The notes under the pieces: generated by a model
What the model was told of the DNA's origin: nothing
The model's input: only the letters and a program-made list of their open reading frames with translations
The model's database searches: none
Position numbers and translations under genes: made by a program
Part shown: positions 44,497 through 54,412 of the stretch, piece after piece
How positions within the stretch are numbered: position 1 is the stretch's first letter
Layout: each line of letters opens with the position of its first letter
Source of the DNA: Rhizobium skierniewicense
Lineage (GTDB): Bacteria; Pseudomonadota; Alphaproteobacteria; Rhizobiales; Rhizobiaceae
Assembly: GCF_014196515.1 (NCBI RefSeq)
Contig: NZ_JACIDV010000001.1
Coordinates: 496,001 to 560,000 of the forward strand
DNA: 64,000 nt
Reading direction: 5' to 3'

Positions 44497-46874
44497 GAAA
44501 GTCGCTCCTTTCCGCCATATGTCTCGTGTCCATTTCAACCATCGCCCTCGCGCAATCGACGCCCTTCGACATGTCGCCGGAAAAGCCAGCGGCGCTGCCG
44601 ATCCCAGCGCCCGTTGCGCCAGCCCCGCCGGTCCAGAAACCCGCGACAGAAGTGCCCGCCGTGCCAATTCCTGCGCCAGGTGCTGCGGCATCGCCGAGAG
44701 CTGTGACCCCTGCCATCTCGGACGACGCCGATGACCGTCGCCGCTACATCCTGCCCTTTCAAGACCTCAGCCTCACCGGTGAAATGGATCAACGTCAATG
44801 GACGCTCTATTTGACGCCGGAGCAGGCCAAGGCAGCGGTATCGCTGACGATCGGCTATCAGAACGCGATTGTCGTTGCGCCGGAAAGTTCCAACCTCGAA
44901 GTTTCCGTCAACAACATACCTCTGGAGCGAAAAACCGTTTCTTCGCCGGACGCTCAGGGCAATGTTACCATGGCCATTCCACCCGATGCGCTTCAGGCTG
45001 GCGCCAACGTCATTTCATTGGGCGTACAACAGCGCCACCGCACCGACTGCACGATACAGTCAACATACGATCTCTGGACCGATGTCAGCCCCGCCAGCAC
45101 CTATATTACGTTCAACGGCGATGTCGGCAACCGGTTCAGTACGATTGACGACATCCAGGCGACGGGCGCCGATCTTGCTGGTCTGACGGCGATCAATATC
45201 GTTGCACCGGGCCTCACGAACCCGGTGTCTGCCCAGCCACTCCTCAAGCTTGCCCAAGCCCTTGCTCTTCGCACGCAGATGCCGAACCAGCAGGTGACGT
45301 TCAGTACGAGTTTGCCCAGAGAGCAAACGGCCGGAACCTTGACGGTTCTTGCTGGCACGGCACGCGAAATTGCCGCCGCCACGCGGGCGGTGCCACCGGA
45401 GGCCCTGTCAGGTCCCTATGCGGGGTTTGAGAGCAACATTATCAATGGTGTATCGGCGCTCATCGTCGGTGGTCCGACGCCGCAGGCAATGCAGCTTGCC
45501 ATCGACCAACTGACCGCATCGGTCGAGCGCCCGACAGGCGCAGCCCGCGCGACGCTTTCAACAAAGGCATGGCATACGCCGGACGCGCCGCTGGTCATGT
45601 CCGATCGTCGTATCTCGCTTTCTGCGCTCGGCGTGAAAAGCAGCGAATTCTCCGGCCGACGCTTCCGCACCGATTTTACCATTGGTACGCCAGCAGATTT
45701 TTACGCTTCGGCCTATGGTGAAGCGACCTTGCTTTTGGATGCCGCCTACTCGAACGAGGTTTTGCCCGGTAGCCACATCGATGTTTACGTCAATGGTAAT
45801 ATCGCCTCGACGGTGCCGGTGTCGAACCGCGGCGGCGGTATTTTCAGGCATCTACCGATCAACGTCACCCTGCGCCATTTCGTGCCGGGCGTGAATACGA
45901 TTGCCATCGAAGCCGTGTTGATGACGCAGGCAGATACAGCCTGCCTGCCGGGTGCACCAGCAAACCAGACACCGCGTTTCGCGCTGTTCGATACGACTGA
46001 ACTTCATATCCCCAATTACGCGATGATCGGTCGAGCGCCCGATCTCGCCGCGACGAACGGTGTTGGCCAGCCCTATCGTGAGGGCGGTCAACCTGTCGCC
46101 ATATGGCTGGAGCGGGTGGACACCGATACCATGTCGGCTGCAGCCACGTTTCTCAGCCGTCTGGCCCTTGCGGGCGGACAACCTATTCCTGTGGAACTCG
46201 TCGCAACACCGGGCGCCGTTGGTGAGCGAAACGCCCTGTTCTTCGGAACGCTGACGCAGATGCCGCAGGCCTTGATCAGTCAGCTCGATCTCGCGCCTGC
46301 AAGTCAGGTTGCCTGGCGGGAGAGCGGCAGCGCCGCTCAACCTGCACAGACGGATCAGCTTTTCAATGACTGGCGGGAACGCGTCGATGGCGGTGTCTGG
46401 CAGGGGCAGATTTCGTCCTTTGAGGAATGGATGAAGCGCAACTTCGACATCAGTTCTGAGACGCTGCGCTTTCTTCCCGGTGCCGAGCAGATTTATACAC
46501 CGCCAGGTAATGTCTCGTTCATGCTCGCGCAGGGTTTGAGCCCTGGCGGCGAGGGTGTCTGGACCATGGCCACCGCACCGACGTCTGCAGATTTGCGGAC
46601 CGGCATGGCCGCGATGGTCGAACAGAAACGCTGGAATGCACTGGGTGGACGCATCGCTACCTATGATGCAGCCGCCGACAAGGTGGAGACGATCGCTGCC
46701 GAACAGCCCAGCTTCATCATCACCCGTCCGTTCTCCTTTTCGAACTGGCGGTTGATCGCGGCGAATTGGCTATCGACCAACACGCTTTCTTATTCTGTGG
46801 TTTTCATTGGGTTTCTCACGCTGTTGGGATGTGTGACATTCCTGATGCTGCGTGGCATGGGGCGACAAAAATGA
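44493..46874 (+). CDS. bcsB: cellulose synthase periplasmic subunit (BcsB/CelB)
   Basis: The 793-residue protein has a signal peptide (KSLLSAICLVSISTIALA-QS), a Pro/Ala-rich stretch, and large periplasmic carbohydrate-binding and flavodoxin-like repeats. Examples are FQDLSLTGEMDQRQWTLYLT, HRTDCTIQSTYDLWTDVSP and LDAAYSNEVLPGSHIDVYVN. It ends with a single membrane anchor (TNTLSYSVVFIGFLTLLGCV) that contacts BcsA. It guides the emerging glucan across the periplasm and is required for synthase activity. Its ATG overlaps the bcsA stop, and bcsZ overlaps its own stop, both as ATGA. The Agrobacterium name is celB. Confidence 0.95.
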   Translation: MRKSLLSAICLVSISTIALAQSTPFDMSPEKPAALPIPAPVAPAPPVQKPATEVPAVPIPAPGAAASPRAVTPAISDDADDRRRYILPFQDLSLTGEMDQRQWTLYLTPEQAKAAVSLTIGYQNAIVVAPESSNLEVSVNNIPLERKTVSSPDAQGNVTMAIPPDALQAGANVISLGVQQRHRTDCTIQSTYDLWTDVSPASTYITFNGDVGNRFSTIDDIQATGADLAGLTAINIVAPGLTNPVSAQPLLKLAQALALRTQMPNQQVTFSTSLPREQTAGTLTVLAGTAREIAAATRAVPPEALSGPYAGFESNIINGVSALIVGGPTPQAMQLAIDQLTASVERPTGAARATLSTKAWHTPDAPLVMSDRRISLSALGVKSSEFSGRRFRTDFTIGTPADFYASAYGEATLLLDAAYSNEVLPGSHIDVYVNGNIASTVPVSNRGGGIFRHLPINVTLRHFVPGVNTIAIEAVLMTQADTACLPGAPANQTPRFALFDTTELHIPNYAMIGRAPDLAATNGVGQPYREGGQPVAIWLERVDTDTMSAAATFLSRLALAGGQPIPVELVATPGAVGERNALFFGTLTQMPQALISQLDLAPASQVAWRESGSAAQPAQTDQLFNDWRERVDGGVWQGQISSFEEWMKRNFDISSETLRFLPGAEQIYTPPGNVSFMLAQGLSPGGEGVWTMATAPTSADLRTGMAAMVEQKRWNALGGRIATYDAAADKVETIAAEQPSFIITRPFSFSNWRLIAANWLSTNTLSYSVVFIGFLTLLGCVTFLMLRGMGRQK

Positions 46875-47920
46875 GATATGCGTGCTGCCTCCTGTCCAAA
46901 ACCCTGGTGATGCTGGTGATGATCTTGTCTCCAATCGGTGCAAGGGCTGCCTCGATAACGCAGGCCGACTGGTCGGCTTACAAGTCGGCGTTTCTCGATC
47001 CTGCCGGACGTATTGTTGATACTGCAAACAACAATATCAGCCACAGCGAGGGACAAGGATACGGCATGTGGCTTGCCGTTCTTGCCGATCAACCGGCCGA
47101 TTTCGAGCTGATCTGGTCGTTCACCCAAACCGAGTTAATGGTTCGGGATGATGGGCTGGCCGCGTGGAAATGGGACCCGCAGGCGACCCCGCATATTTCC
47201 GATATCAACAATGCCACCGATGGCGACATCCTGATCGCCTATGCCTTGGCACTGGCATCCAGGCAGTGGGGCAAGACTGATTATGCTGAAGCTGCCCGCT
47301 CCATTGCCGAGACGGTGCTTGCCAAAGCGGTTGTCCAAAGGGGAGGGCGCACACTTCTGTTGCCTGGAACGACAGGTTTCGGAGAAGACGATCGGCCGGA
47401 CGGGCCAGTCGTTAATCCTTCCTACTTCATTTTCGAAGCCTTTCCCGTCCTGAACGAGCTTGCGCCTTCCCCGCTTTGGGCTGCGTTGAGCAAGGACGGT
47501 CTTGCACAGATCACGGCCTATGCCTTTGGCCCGAGAAAACTTCCCGCCGACTGGGTTTCGGTAAAAACAAAGCCACGGCCCGCCGACGGATTTCCGCAGG
47601 AATTCGGATATAATTCCGTTCGAATACCGCTCTATCTGTCGAGAGCAGGGTTAGGAGATAAGAAGCTTCTGGAGCGTTTGCAAAATGGAACCGTGATCGA
47701 CGGCGGCAACATGGCCACATTCGAGCTGCGAACCGGAGAACCGAAAGATGTTCTGTCGGATGCCGGATATCGCATCATCCCAGCGCTTTCAGCCTGCGTT
47801 AGCGACAAAACACCTATTCCAGAGGATCTCCGTCGTTTCACGTCAACACTTTATTATCCATCTTCGTTGCATCTCTTGGCTCTGTCATTTGCGACTGAAA
47901 TGCATCGGGAGTGCTTGTGA
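46871..47920 (+). CDS. bcsZ: periplasmic endoglucanase, GH8 (BcsZ/CelC)
   Basis: The 349-residue glycoside hydrolase family 8 protein has a signal peptide (LLSKTLVMLVMILSPIGARA-AS). It carries the catalytic acid Glu in SHSEGQGYGMWLAV and the Asp in NNATDGDILIAYALA; NPSYFIFEAFPVL and FGYNSVRIPLYLSRAG are further GH8 landmarks. It trims cellulose chains during synthesis, and in Agrobacterium (celC) is needed for normal fibrils. The frame open from 46766 is read-through into bcsB; the ATG at 46871 overlapping the bcsB stop is the real start. The following gene overlaps the stop by one base. Confidence 0.94.
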   Translation: MRYACCLLSKTLVMLVMILSPIGARAASITQADWSAYKSAFLDPAGRIVDTANNNISHSEGQGYGMWLAVLADQPADFELIWSFTQTELMVRDDGLAAWKWDPQATPHISDINNATDGDILIAYALALASRQWGKTDYAEAARSIAETVLAKAVVQRGGRTLLLPGTTGFGEDDRPDGPVVNPSYFIFEAFPVLNELAPSPLWAALSKDGLAQITAYAFGPRKLPADWVSVKTKPRPADGFPQEFGYNSVRIPLYLSRAGLGDKKLLERLQNGTVIDGGNMATFELRTGEPKDVLSDAGYRIIPALSACVSDKTPIPEDLRRFTSTLYYPSSLHLLALSFATEMHRECL

Positions 47921-50121
47921 TGGGAAAGTCGCTTTACATATCAGCCGCGATATTGGCTCTGTGTGGTGTCACCGCATACCAGTGGCGCGATGAACTGTTG
48001 GGACGGGTGTCGCGTGTTCACACGACCGGTTCGATCCTATCCGATGGGTTCGGTGCCGTATCCTCTTCCGCAAATGTACCGCTAAAGAACAATGCCAACC
48101 CACCCGTGACGACACCTGCTCCGGGCAATCCCTCGGCGATCAAGGTCGCGCAGGCTCCGCGTCAGCCTTCGGCTTCTCAGCTCACGCCAACGCCCGCGTC
48201 CTCCCAACCTGTCGTGGTGGATGAAAGTGCACTTCGATATTTTGCCGCGCAAGGTGATACGGCGCGGCTTCAGGCGGAAATCGCCCGGTTGCGGGCGCTT
48301 TACCCCGATTGGACGCCCCCAAGCAATCCGCTTGCCGTTCCAGAGGAGGGCGATCCGCAACTGGAGACCATGTGGCAGCTTTATGCCAATGGCCGGTATG
48401 CGGAGGTGCGCAAGGCGATCGCTGATCGTCAGGCGGCAGATGCAGGCTGGCAGCCGCCCCCAAACCTGACCGAGATGGTGGGGCTTGCCGAGGCACGGCA
48501 AAAACTGATCAACGCTTCCGATCTCAAGCAATATAACGCCGTCCTCGATACGGCCGCAGCAAGTCCCGGACTGCTGACATGCGGCGAGGTCGATGTGCTG
48601 TGGCGTGTGGCGGAAGCTTTCGCGCGCACCGATAAGCCTGAGCGCGCGCGGGACGCCTATAACTATGTTCTGAGCAATTGCGAAGGTGCCAGCGATCGGC
48701 TCGCAACCGTCCAGAAGGCTTCGGAACTTCTCCCGGTTGCGATGGTGAATGATCTTCTTTCGAAAGAAAAGCCTGGGGTAGACGGACTTCTGGAGTTCGA
48801 GCCCATCAAGAACGATCTCGCCCGTCAGTTCGTCGCCAGTGGTGGTGAGAGCAAGGACGTCATCGTTCCAGCTGCCTATTTGATGCGAATGGAGCGCCTT
48901 GCCGAAAGCGACAAGCTGGCCAGCGACGCACTGTTGCTGGGCTGGTACAATCTGCGCCGTGAAAATCAGGATGCGGAAAAATGGTTCCGGCAAGCAAAAG
49001 CGGCAGACGATTCAGCATCTGCCTCGCAGGGCCTCGCGCTGGCCTTGATCGCCCGGAACGAACCGCGCGATGCAGAAGACGTGTTATATAAATGGCGTGA
49101 TGCGTCGGACGATGCGCGCAAGACCTATCTTGCAGCAACCGCCAATCTTCTGGCGCTTGATCCGCCCATTGCTCTGGAGCCTGACGTTTTGCGGCGCATT
49201 GCGGAAGAAACCGTTGCGCAGAAAGATGCCGCGACAGCGCAGGAGTTCGGCTGGTATTCCCGTGCGTTTCTGCAGCCGCAAATGGCGGCGCAGTGGTTCG
49301 CCACGGCCTTGGGCTGGAAGACCGATGACGAGCCATCCGCCTATGGACTGGCGCTGTCCTATCAGGATTTGAACAACGTTGCCGGCGTGCGCCAGCTCCA
49401 GCAGCAATGGGGCGCGCAGTCTGAGCGTATTCTCGCCGTTGGCAGGCCCGATCCTTCTGCGTCGCCGCGCATCGCCCGTCAACACGTCACTGACGTCCAG
49501 CCCACCGATGTCGTCTATCAGGAAGGGGCGACCACGGCTGCGCCGAGACAAAGAAGAACGGTTGTTGCCCAAAACCAGCCATCGCGGAAAACAAGCCGGT
49601 GCGACGCAACGTTCAATCCGGATGGTCTTCCGCCCCAGCAAGCCCTGCAACAGGGCTGGTGCCTGATGGATGCCAACAGGCCCGCGGAAGCACTCAAGGC
49701 TTTCGGGGCGGCGCTGAAGGGCGGCCAGCCAACGATCCGAAGTGACGCGGCCTACGGCCAGAGCCTTGCCTATCTGCGCATGGGCCTCACCGACAATGCC
49801 GCCGTCTCGGCCACAAAATCCGGTATGGACAAGACCAAGGCGACAGAACTTCAGATCGCTATCCTTACGGACCGGGCATTGGCGGCCTACAATAACGGCC
49901 AGTACGAAAAAGCGCTGATCCTGCTCGACCAGCGCGCCCGTTTCGCCACTGAACGGAATGATCTGATGGTAATCCGAGGTTATTCATATCTCAATTTGGA
50001 TCGCTATGCCGAAGCCATCCAGGTATTTGAGGGCCCGGCATCGACGGGGCATCGAGACGCCGTCAGAGGCCTTGCCGCGGCACGCGATGCGCGCCCGAGC
50101 AAAGGTCCTCGCGGAGGTTGA
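47920..50121 (+). CDS. TPR-rich protein of the cellulose operon
   Basis: The 733-residue product begins at ATG 47920 inside the bcsZ stop (TGATG). It has a short N-terminal membrane or signal segment (KSLYISAAILALCGVTAYQW), a Pro/Ser/Thr-rich linker to about residue 95, and then helical TPR-like repeats. These include YANGRYAEVRKAIADRQAAD, AEAFARTDKPERARDAYNYV, WYNLRRENQDAEKWFRQAKA and YNNGQYEKALILLDQRARFA near the end. No BcsC-type beta-barrel is present. In rhizobia a protein of this kind closes the bcsNABZ operon and probably scaffolds the export complex in the periplasm, as the TPR part of BcsC does. The function is inferred; I could not match it to a specific named cel gene. Confidence 0.8.
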   Translation: MGKSLYISAAILALCGVTAYQWRDELLGRVSRVHTTGSILSDGFGAVSSSANVPLKNNANPPVTTPAPGNPSAIKVAQAPRQPSASQLTPTPASSQPVVVDESALRYFAAQGDTARLQAEIARLRALYPDWTPPSNPLAVPEEGDPQLETMWQLYANGRYAEVRKAIADRQAADAGWQPPPNLTEMVGLAEARQKLINASDLKQYNAVLDTAAASPGLLTCGEVDVLWRVAEAFARTDKPERARDAYNYVLSNCEGASDRLATVQKASELLPVAMVNDLLSKEKPGVDGLLEFEPIKNDLARQFVASGGESKDVIVPAAYLMRMERLAESDKLASDALLLGWYNLRRENQDAEKWFRQAKAADDSASASQGLALALIARNEPRDAEDVLYKWRDASDDARKTYLAATANLLALDPPIALEPDVLRRIAEETVAQKDAATAQEFGWYSRAFLQPQMAAQWFATALGWKTDDEPSAYGLALSYQDLNNVAGVRQLQQQWGAQSERILAVGRPDPSASPRIARQHVTDVQPTDVVYQEGATTAAPRQRRTVVAQNQPSRKTSRCDATFNPDGLPPQQALQQGWCLMDANRPAEALKAFGAALKGGQPTIRSDAAYGQSLAYLRMGLTDNAAVSATKSGMDKTKATELQIAILTDRALAAYNNGQYEKALILLDQRARFATERNDLMVIRGYSYLNLDRYAEAIQVFEGPASTGHRDAVRGLAAARDARPSKGPRGG

Positions 50122-50160
50122 TAGCGACAGGATTTTTTGTCGTTTAGCGTTGCAGGTCGA

Positions 50161-50916
50161 TCAACGGATCCACTGCATACCGTCGATCTGGATATCCTGA
50201 CCCGTCATGAAATTGGGCTCGGAGGTCGCGAGGAATGTCACCACGCTTGCCACATCCTGCGGGGTGCCGACCCGCTTCATCGCAATACCTGCCGCGAGCT
50301 GCGCTTCTCGCGCGTCGATCATGGCATTCGAGCGCTCCGTCTTGATGACACCTGGACAGATGGCATTGACGACGATCTCTGGGGCCAGTTCTTTTGCAAG
50401 TGCCTTTGTCATCCCCAGAATGCCAGCTTTCGCCGCCGTATAGGAAAATTTGCTGACGGCACTGGTGACGCCGCCCGTATGGGCGTTCATCGATGACATA
50501 TTGATGATGCGACCGCCGCCATTGCGGCGCATGACAGGGACTGTTGGCTGGATATAGTTGAAGGCACCCTTGAGGTTGGTGTCGATGGTGGTATCGAATT
50601 CCTCCTCGGAAATCTCTTCTATACCCTTGGCCATGGGGCGGCCCGCATTGTTGAAGAGGACGTCGATCCTTCCCAGTCTCGCATCCACATTCCCCACGAT
50701 CTCGGCCGCGCGTGTGTAGTCACGCACATCCGCTCGATAGGTAAGGGCTTCGCGTGAAAGTTCCCGAATTTCCGCTGCGGTGCGCGCCAGATCATCCTCC
50801 ATCATGTCGACCAAGACGAGATCGAACCCGTGCTTTGCAAAATCCAGTGCACAGGCCCGCCCGATACCACGACCGCCGCCGGTGACAATCGCCACTTTAC
50901 GGATCACGTCAGGCAT
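50161..50916 (-). CDS. short-chain dehydrogenase/reductase (FabG-like)
   Basis: The 251-residue protein has the classical SDR motifs: NAD(P)-binding TGGGRGIGRACA at about 12-23, NNAGRPMAKG, catalytic Ser in INMSSMNAHTGG and YTAAKAGILGMTKALA (YxxxK). CPGVIKTERS follows. The start at 50916 has AGGAG seven bases before it and overlaps the end of the upstream deacetylase-like gene by eight bases; a frame open to 50976 is read-through. It is the last gene of the leftward creatininase/importer operon, so it probably oxidises or reduces a breakdown product of the imported compound. The substrate is not identifiable. Confidence 0.9.
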   Translation of the reverse strand: MPDVIRKVAIVTGGGRGIGRACALDFAKHGFDLVLVDMMEDDLARTAAEIRELSREALTYRADVRDYTRAAEIVGNVDARLGRIDVLFNNAGRPMAKGIEEISEEEFDTTIDTNLKGAFNYIQPTVPVMRRNGGGRIINMSSMNAHTGGVTSAVSKFSYTAAKAGILGMTKALAKELAPEIVVNAICPGVIKTERSNAMIDAREAQLAAGIAMKRVGTPQDVASVVTFLATSEPNFMTGQDIQIDGMQWIR

Positions 50917-51793
50917 CGGCATTCTCCTTGGCGTAGAGCGCGATCTCTGCGTGCGTTCCGAACCACACATCGTCATGGCTCTGGATATGCTGGATCAGTT
51001 CTTCGAGGATGAAGATGCGCGAGCGGTAACCGGACACGTGCGGATGCATGGTCAACAGAAACAGGCCGCCTTCCTCATAGGCGCGGTCGAACTCGCGTTT
51101 GAAGATGTCGAGCACTGCGGGTGGAGGCGTGTAAGGGCGGTGGGCTGTGAAACGGTTCATGTTGAAATAGACAGCATCGTCTCTGATCCATTCCACGGGT
51201 AACTCGACAATGCCGGTGGGCTCGCCGCTTTCAAGCAACTCATAGGGATCGTCATCCGCCATCAGCGAGCTATCGTAAAGAAGTCCGAGTTCGCGCTCTA
51301 TTTCCAGTGTTACTGCGGAAAAATCCCACGACGGCGTGCGCATTCCCACCGCGCGGACGCCGGTGATCCTTTCGATCGTCTCGGCGGCGCGCAGATGCAG
51401 TTCACGCTCTTTTTCGGGCGGTACCTTCGTGTTCACCTCGTGGATCCAGCCATGCAAGCCGATCTCGTGGCCCTCGGCAATCACGCGTTTCTGCTCGTCG
51501 GGATAAAGAAGGGCCGTAACGGCAGGCACGAAAAAGGTAGCGGGAACGCTGGTTTTTTTCAGAACGTCCAGAATGCGTGGTACACCGCGGCGGTTGCCAT
51601 ATTGCCCTTGTGAGAGACGGCCGATGGATTCCCCGCCATCGCGCAACTCATTGGTCTCATGGTCGCTATCGAAGGAAAGAGCCACGGCGCAGCGTGTACC
51701 ATTCTTCCAGACCTTCGGTTTCAGCGAACGGCCAGCCCGCACTTTCTCGACTTTGCCGCGCCATGTGGCCTCGTCCCATTCCCACGGTTCCAT
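50909..51793 (-). CDS. polysaccharide deacetylase family hydrolase (PuuE/HpPgdA-like)
   Basis: The 294-residue protein has the NodB-homology domain in its cyclic-imidase/HpPgdA-like form. ALSFDSDHE (40-46) gives the Asp pair, and GHEIGLHGWIHEV gives His114 and His118 of the metal site. VGMRTPSWDFSAVTLEIERE and GLFLLTMHPHVSGYRSR carry the Arg and final His. Relatives deacetylate peptidoglycan or open cyclic imides and allantoin-like rings. No signal peptide is present, so action on imported small amides is more likely than cell-wall editing. GGAG lies eight bases before the ATG at 51793; upstream in-frame residues overlap the ATPase gene. Substrate unknown. Confidence 0.87.
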   Translation of the reverse strand: MEPWEWDEATWRGKVEKVRAGRSLKPKVWKNGTRCAVALSFDSDHETNELRDGGESIGRLSQGQYGNRRGVPRILDVLKKTSVPATFFVPAVTALLYPDEQKRVIAEGHEIGLHGWIHEVNTKVPPEKERELHLRAAETIERITGVRAVGMRTPSWDFSAVTLEIERELGLLYDSSLMADDDPYELLESGEPTGIVELPVEWIRDDAVYFNMNRFTAHRPYTPPPAVLDIFKREFDRAYEEGGLFLLTMHPHVSGYRSRIFILEELIQHIQSHDDVWFGTHAEIALYAKENADA

Positions 51794-51812
51794 ATGTCGT
51801 TCTCCCCGTCTT

Positions 51813-53540
51813 CTATTCGGCCGCTTGCGGCAGGACCGGCACGGCCGCGAGCAGTCGCTTGGTATAATCGTGCTTCGGGTCAGCGTAGATCGCGCTCGTC
51901 TCGCCCTCTTCAACGATGCGGCCCTGATACAGGATGGCCACGCGGTCGCAGAGGTGTCGAACGACCGACAGATCGTGGCTGATGAACAGAAGTGACAGAT
52001 CAAGCTCTGCTCGCAAGCGTATCAGAAGGTTGATGATTTGGGCCTGTATCGAAACGTCGAGGGAGGCCACGGGTTCATCGCACACGACGACGTCGGGCTG
52101 CATGGCGAGTGCTCTGGCAATGGCGATGCGCTGCCGTTGGCCGCCGGAGAACTGATGGGGAAAACGGTTGACGAAAGCGGGGTCCAATCCCACCGCGGCC
52201 AGCCAACGTCTCACATAATCGGGTGCTTCCGCGCGGCTCACCAACCGGTGCGCAAGCGGCCCTTCGGCGATGATATCGCCAATGCGCATACGACCATTGA
52301 GAGAAGCGAACGGGTCCTGAAAGATGGTCTGGACACGTGTCGTGATCTTGGACGGGCTGCGTCCGGCACTCATCACGGGTTGACCATTGAGCCGGATGAC
52401 GCCCGATGTCGGCACGGTGATGCCGGCTGCCATGCGCCCCAGCGTCGATTTGCCGGAGCCGGATTCGCCCACCAGCCCCAGCACGTCACCACGCTTGACA
52501 GTGAGCGAGACACCATCGACGGCCTTGACGACGGTGACCGGCTGCGACAGGCCGGATCTGATGGCTAGCCCATGCAGAAAACCGACGGGTTTTTCGAAGC
52601 GTTTCATTGCATTGTCGATGACGAGATAGGAGCTGCCGAGAGGCGGCAGATTGGCGGTCGCTGCTTTTCGCGGCGGTGGGGCCGCATCCGCAATACCGCT
52701 GCCGCGCAACAACAGCTCGCCCGGCTTGGCGCGAGACGGCAACGCTTCAAGCAGGGCCTTGGTGTATTCATGCTGCGGCTTCGTCAACACGCCAAGCGCC
52801 GGGCCGATTTCGACGATCTTGCCCGACTTCATGACGGCAACACGGTCAGCGATAGAGGAGACGACCGCGAGGTCGTGGCTGATCCAGATCAATGCGGTGC
52901 CGAGGTCAGCAACCAGTTCTTTCATCTCAGCCAGGATTTCGGCCTGGATCGACACGTCGAGCGCCGTTGTCGGTTCATCGCAGATGATCAGCTTGGGTCG
53001 GTGTAGCAGCGCGATGGCGATTGCCACGCGCTGGCGCATGCCGCCGGAAAACTGGTGCGGGAAGAAATCGACCTTTCGTTCGGGATCGCTGATCCGCACC
53101 TGAGCCAAGGCCTTGATAGCTCGTTCGCGCGCATCTGAACTGCTGATGTTTCCGTGGGCTTCCAGCGCCAGCTTGATCTGCGTGCCGATGCTCAAAACGG
53201 GGTTTAGCGTCATCATCGGGTCCTGGAAGACCATCGAAATGACTTTGCCACGGATGGCCCGGAGTTCGTGGCTGGGCAGGCCGACCAGCTCCCGGCCCTC
53301 CAGCTTGATTGAGCCCTCCACGATACGGCCGGGTTCATCGATCAGGCCGATGATGGAGAACCCAGTAATCGATTTGCCGGAACCGGATTCACCGACCAGA
53401 CCCAACACTTCGCCGGGCGCAACGGAAAAGGAGATGCCATCAACGGCCTTCACGTCGCCTCGTCCACTTGGGAACCAGGTTTTCAGATTGGTGACGTCGA
53501 GAAGCGGGGTCGCAGATGTTGCAGTCGGTGTTGGGTTCAT
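51813..53540 (-). CDS. fused double ABC ATPase (DppD-DppF type)
   Basis: The 575-residue protein has two ATPase domains. Domain one has [24 protein letters not shown] and [12 protein letters not shown]. Domain two, from about residue 300, has [25 protein letters not shown] and VVVCDEPVASLD. Oligopeptide-transporter C-terminal patterns (QHEYTKALLEALPS and KHDYTKRLLAAVPV) close each half. It energises the two permeases encoded just upstream on the same strand; its ATG overlaps the DppC-type permease stop by four bases. No binding protein is encoded on this strand; the likely partner is the divergent one at 56913. Confidence 0.93.
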   Translation of the reverse strand: MNPTPTATSATPLLDVTNLKTWFPSGRGDVKAVDGISFSVAPGEVLGLVGESGSGKSITGFSIIGLIDEPGRIVEGSIKLEGRELVGLPSHELRAIRGKVISMVFQDPMMTLNPVLSIGTQIKLALEAHGNISSSDARERAIKALAQVRISDPERKVDFFPHQFSGGMRQRVAIAIALLHRPKLIICDEPTTALDVSIQAEILAEMKELVADLGTALIWISHDLAVVSSIADRVAVMKSGKIVEIGPALGVLTKPQHEYTKALLEALPSRAKPGELLLRGSGIADAAPPPRKAATANLPPLGSSYLVIDNAMKRFEKPVGFLHGLAIRSGLSQPVTVVKAVDGVSLTVKRGDVLGLVGESGSGKSTLGRMAAGITVPTSGVIRLNGQPVMSAGRSPSKITTRVQTIFQDPFASLNGRMRIGDIIAEGPLAHRLVSRAEAPDYVRRWLAAVGLDPAFVNRFPHQFSGGQRQRIAIARALAMQPDVVVCDEPVASLDVSIQAQIINLLIRLRAELDLSLLFISHDLSVVRHLCDRVAILYQGRIVEEGETSAIYADPKHDYTKRLLAAVPVLPQAAE

Positions 53541-54412
53541 CTGCGAAGCCTCGGGTTAAGCTGGTCGCGTATCTGGTCGCCGACGATGTTGAGCGAGACG
53601 ATAAAGAGAATAAGCGCCACACCGGGATAGATCGAAATCCAGTAGCGACCCGAAAGCAGATACTGGAAGCCATTGGCGATCAGCATGCCCAATGATGGTT
53701 CGGTTGGTGGCAAGCCGACACCGAGGAAGGACAGTGTCGCCTCGAGCGAAATGGCGCTCGCCACCTGTACGGTTGCGACAACGATAAGGGGCGGCAGCGA
53801 GTTGGGCAGGATATGTTTCAGCACAACGCGCCACGGTGACAGCGGAATGGACAATGCCGCCTCGACATAATCCTTCTGTCGTTCGGCAGCCGCGGCACCA
53901 TGGGCGGTGCGGGCGAAATAGGCGTATTGGGCAAAGATCAGCGCCAGAATGAGCTGATAACGACCTTGTCCCAGCACGGCGGCAATGACGAAGGCCAGGA
54001 GAATGGCCGGGAACGAAAGCTGCAAATCCACGATGCGCATGACGAGGCTTTCGAAACGTCCCCCGATATAGGCGGCAGAGCAGCCGACGACAGCCCCGAT
54101 GACGAAGGCAATGCCACCGGCAATGATGCCCATTTGCAGCGAGATACGAAGGCCATAGATAATAGCGGACAGGAGATCGCGGCCCTGAGAATCCGTGCCC
54201 AGCCAGTGGGTGTAACCGCCGGTGCCGACATAACCGGGGGGGCGACGGGCATCGCGCAGCACCAGATGCGCAAGATCATAAGGGTCTTGCGGCGTTACGA
54301 GTGGTGCAATGAGGGCGACCAGCACAATAATGAACACCATGACCGCGGCGCCAAGGGCAACCTTGTTGCCGCGAAATTCCTCCAGAAACCTGTAGAACGG
54401 AGTGTCGCGCAT
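53537..54412 (-). CDS. ABC transporter permease, DppC family
   Basis: From the ATG at 54412 (one-base overlap with the upstream permease stop, TGATG) the product is 291 residues. FYRFLEEFRGNKVALGAAVM opens the OppC-N segment, followed by THWLGTDSQGRDLLSAIIYG and the EAA loop DYVEAALSIPLSPWRVVLKH. The C-terminal block is EATLSFLGVGLPPTEPSLG, then PRLRR at the end. Five to six membrane segments are visible. The frame extending to 54577 is overlap with the neighbouring gene. It forms the channel with the DppB-type protein. Confidence 0.93.
   Translation of the reverse strand: MRDTPFYRFLEEFRGNKVALGAAVMVFIIVLVALIAPLVTPQDPYDLAHLVLRDARRPPGYVGTGGYTHWLGTDSQGRDLLSAIIYGLRISLQMGIIAGGIAFVIGAVVGCSAAYIGGRFESLVMRIVDLQLSFPAILLAFVIAAVLGQGRYQLILALIFAQYAYFARTAHGAAAAERQKDYVEAALSIPLSPWRVVLKHILPNSLPPLIVVATVQVASAISLEATLSFLGVGLPPTEPSLGMLIANGFQYLLSGRYWISIYPGVALILFIVSLNIVGDQIRDQLNPRLRR

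Noticed and set aside
43795-44691. 298-codon frame antisense to the bcsA 3' end and bcsB start
   Set aside because: Shadow of two overlapping, strongly supported cellulose genes.
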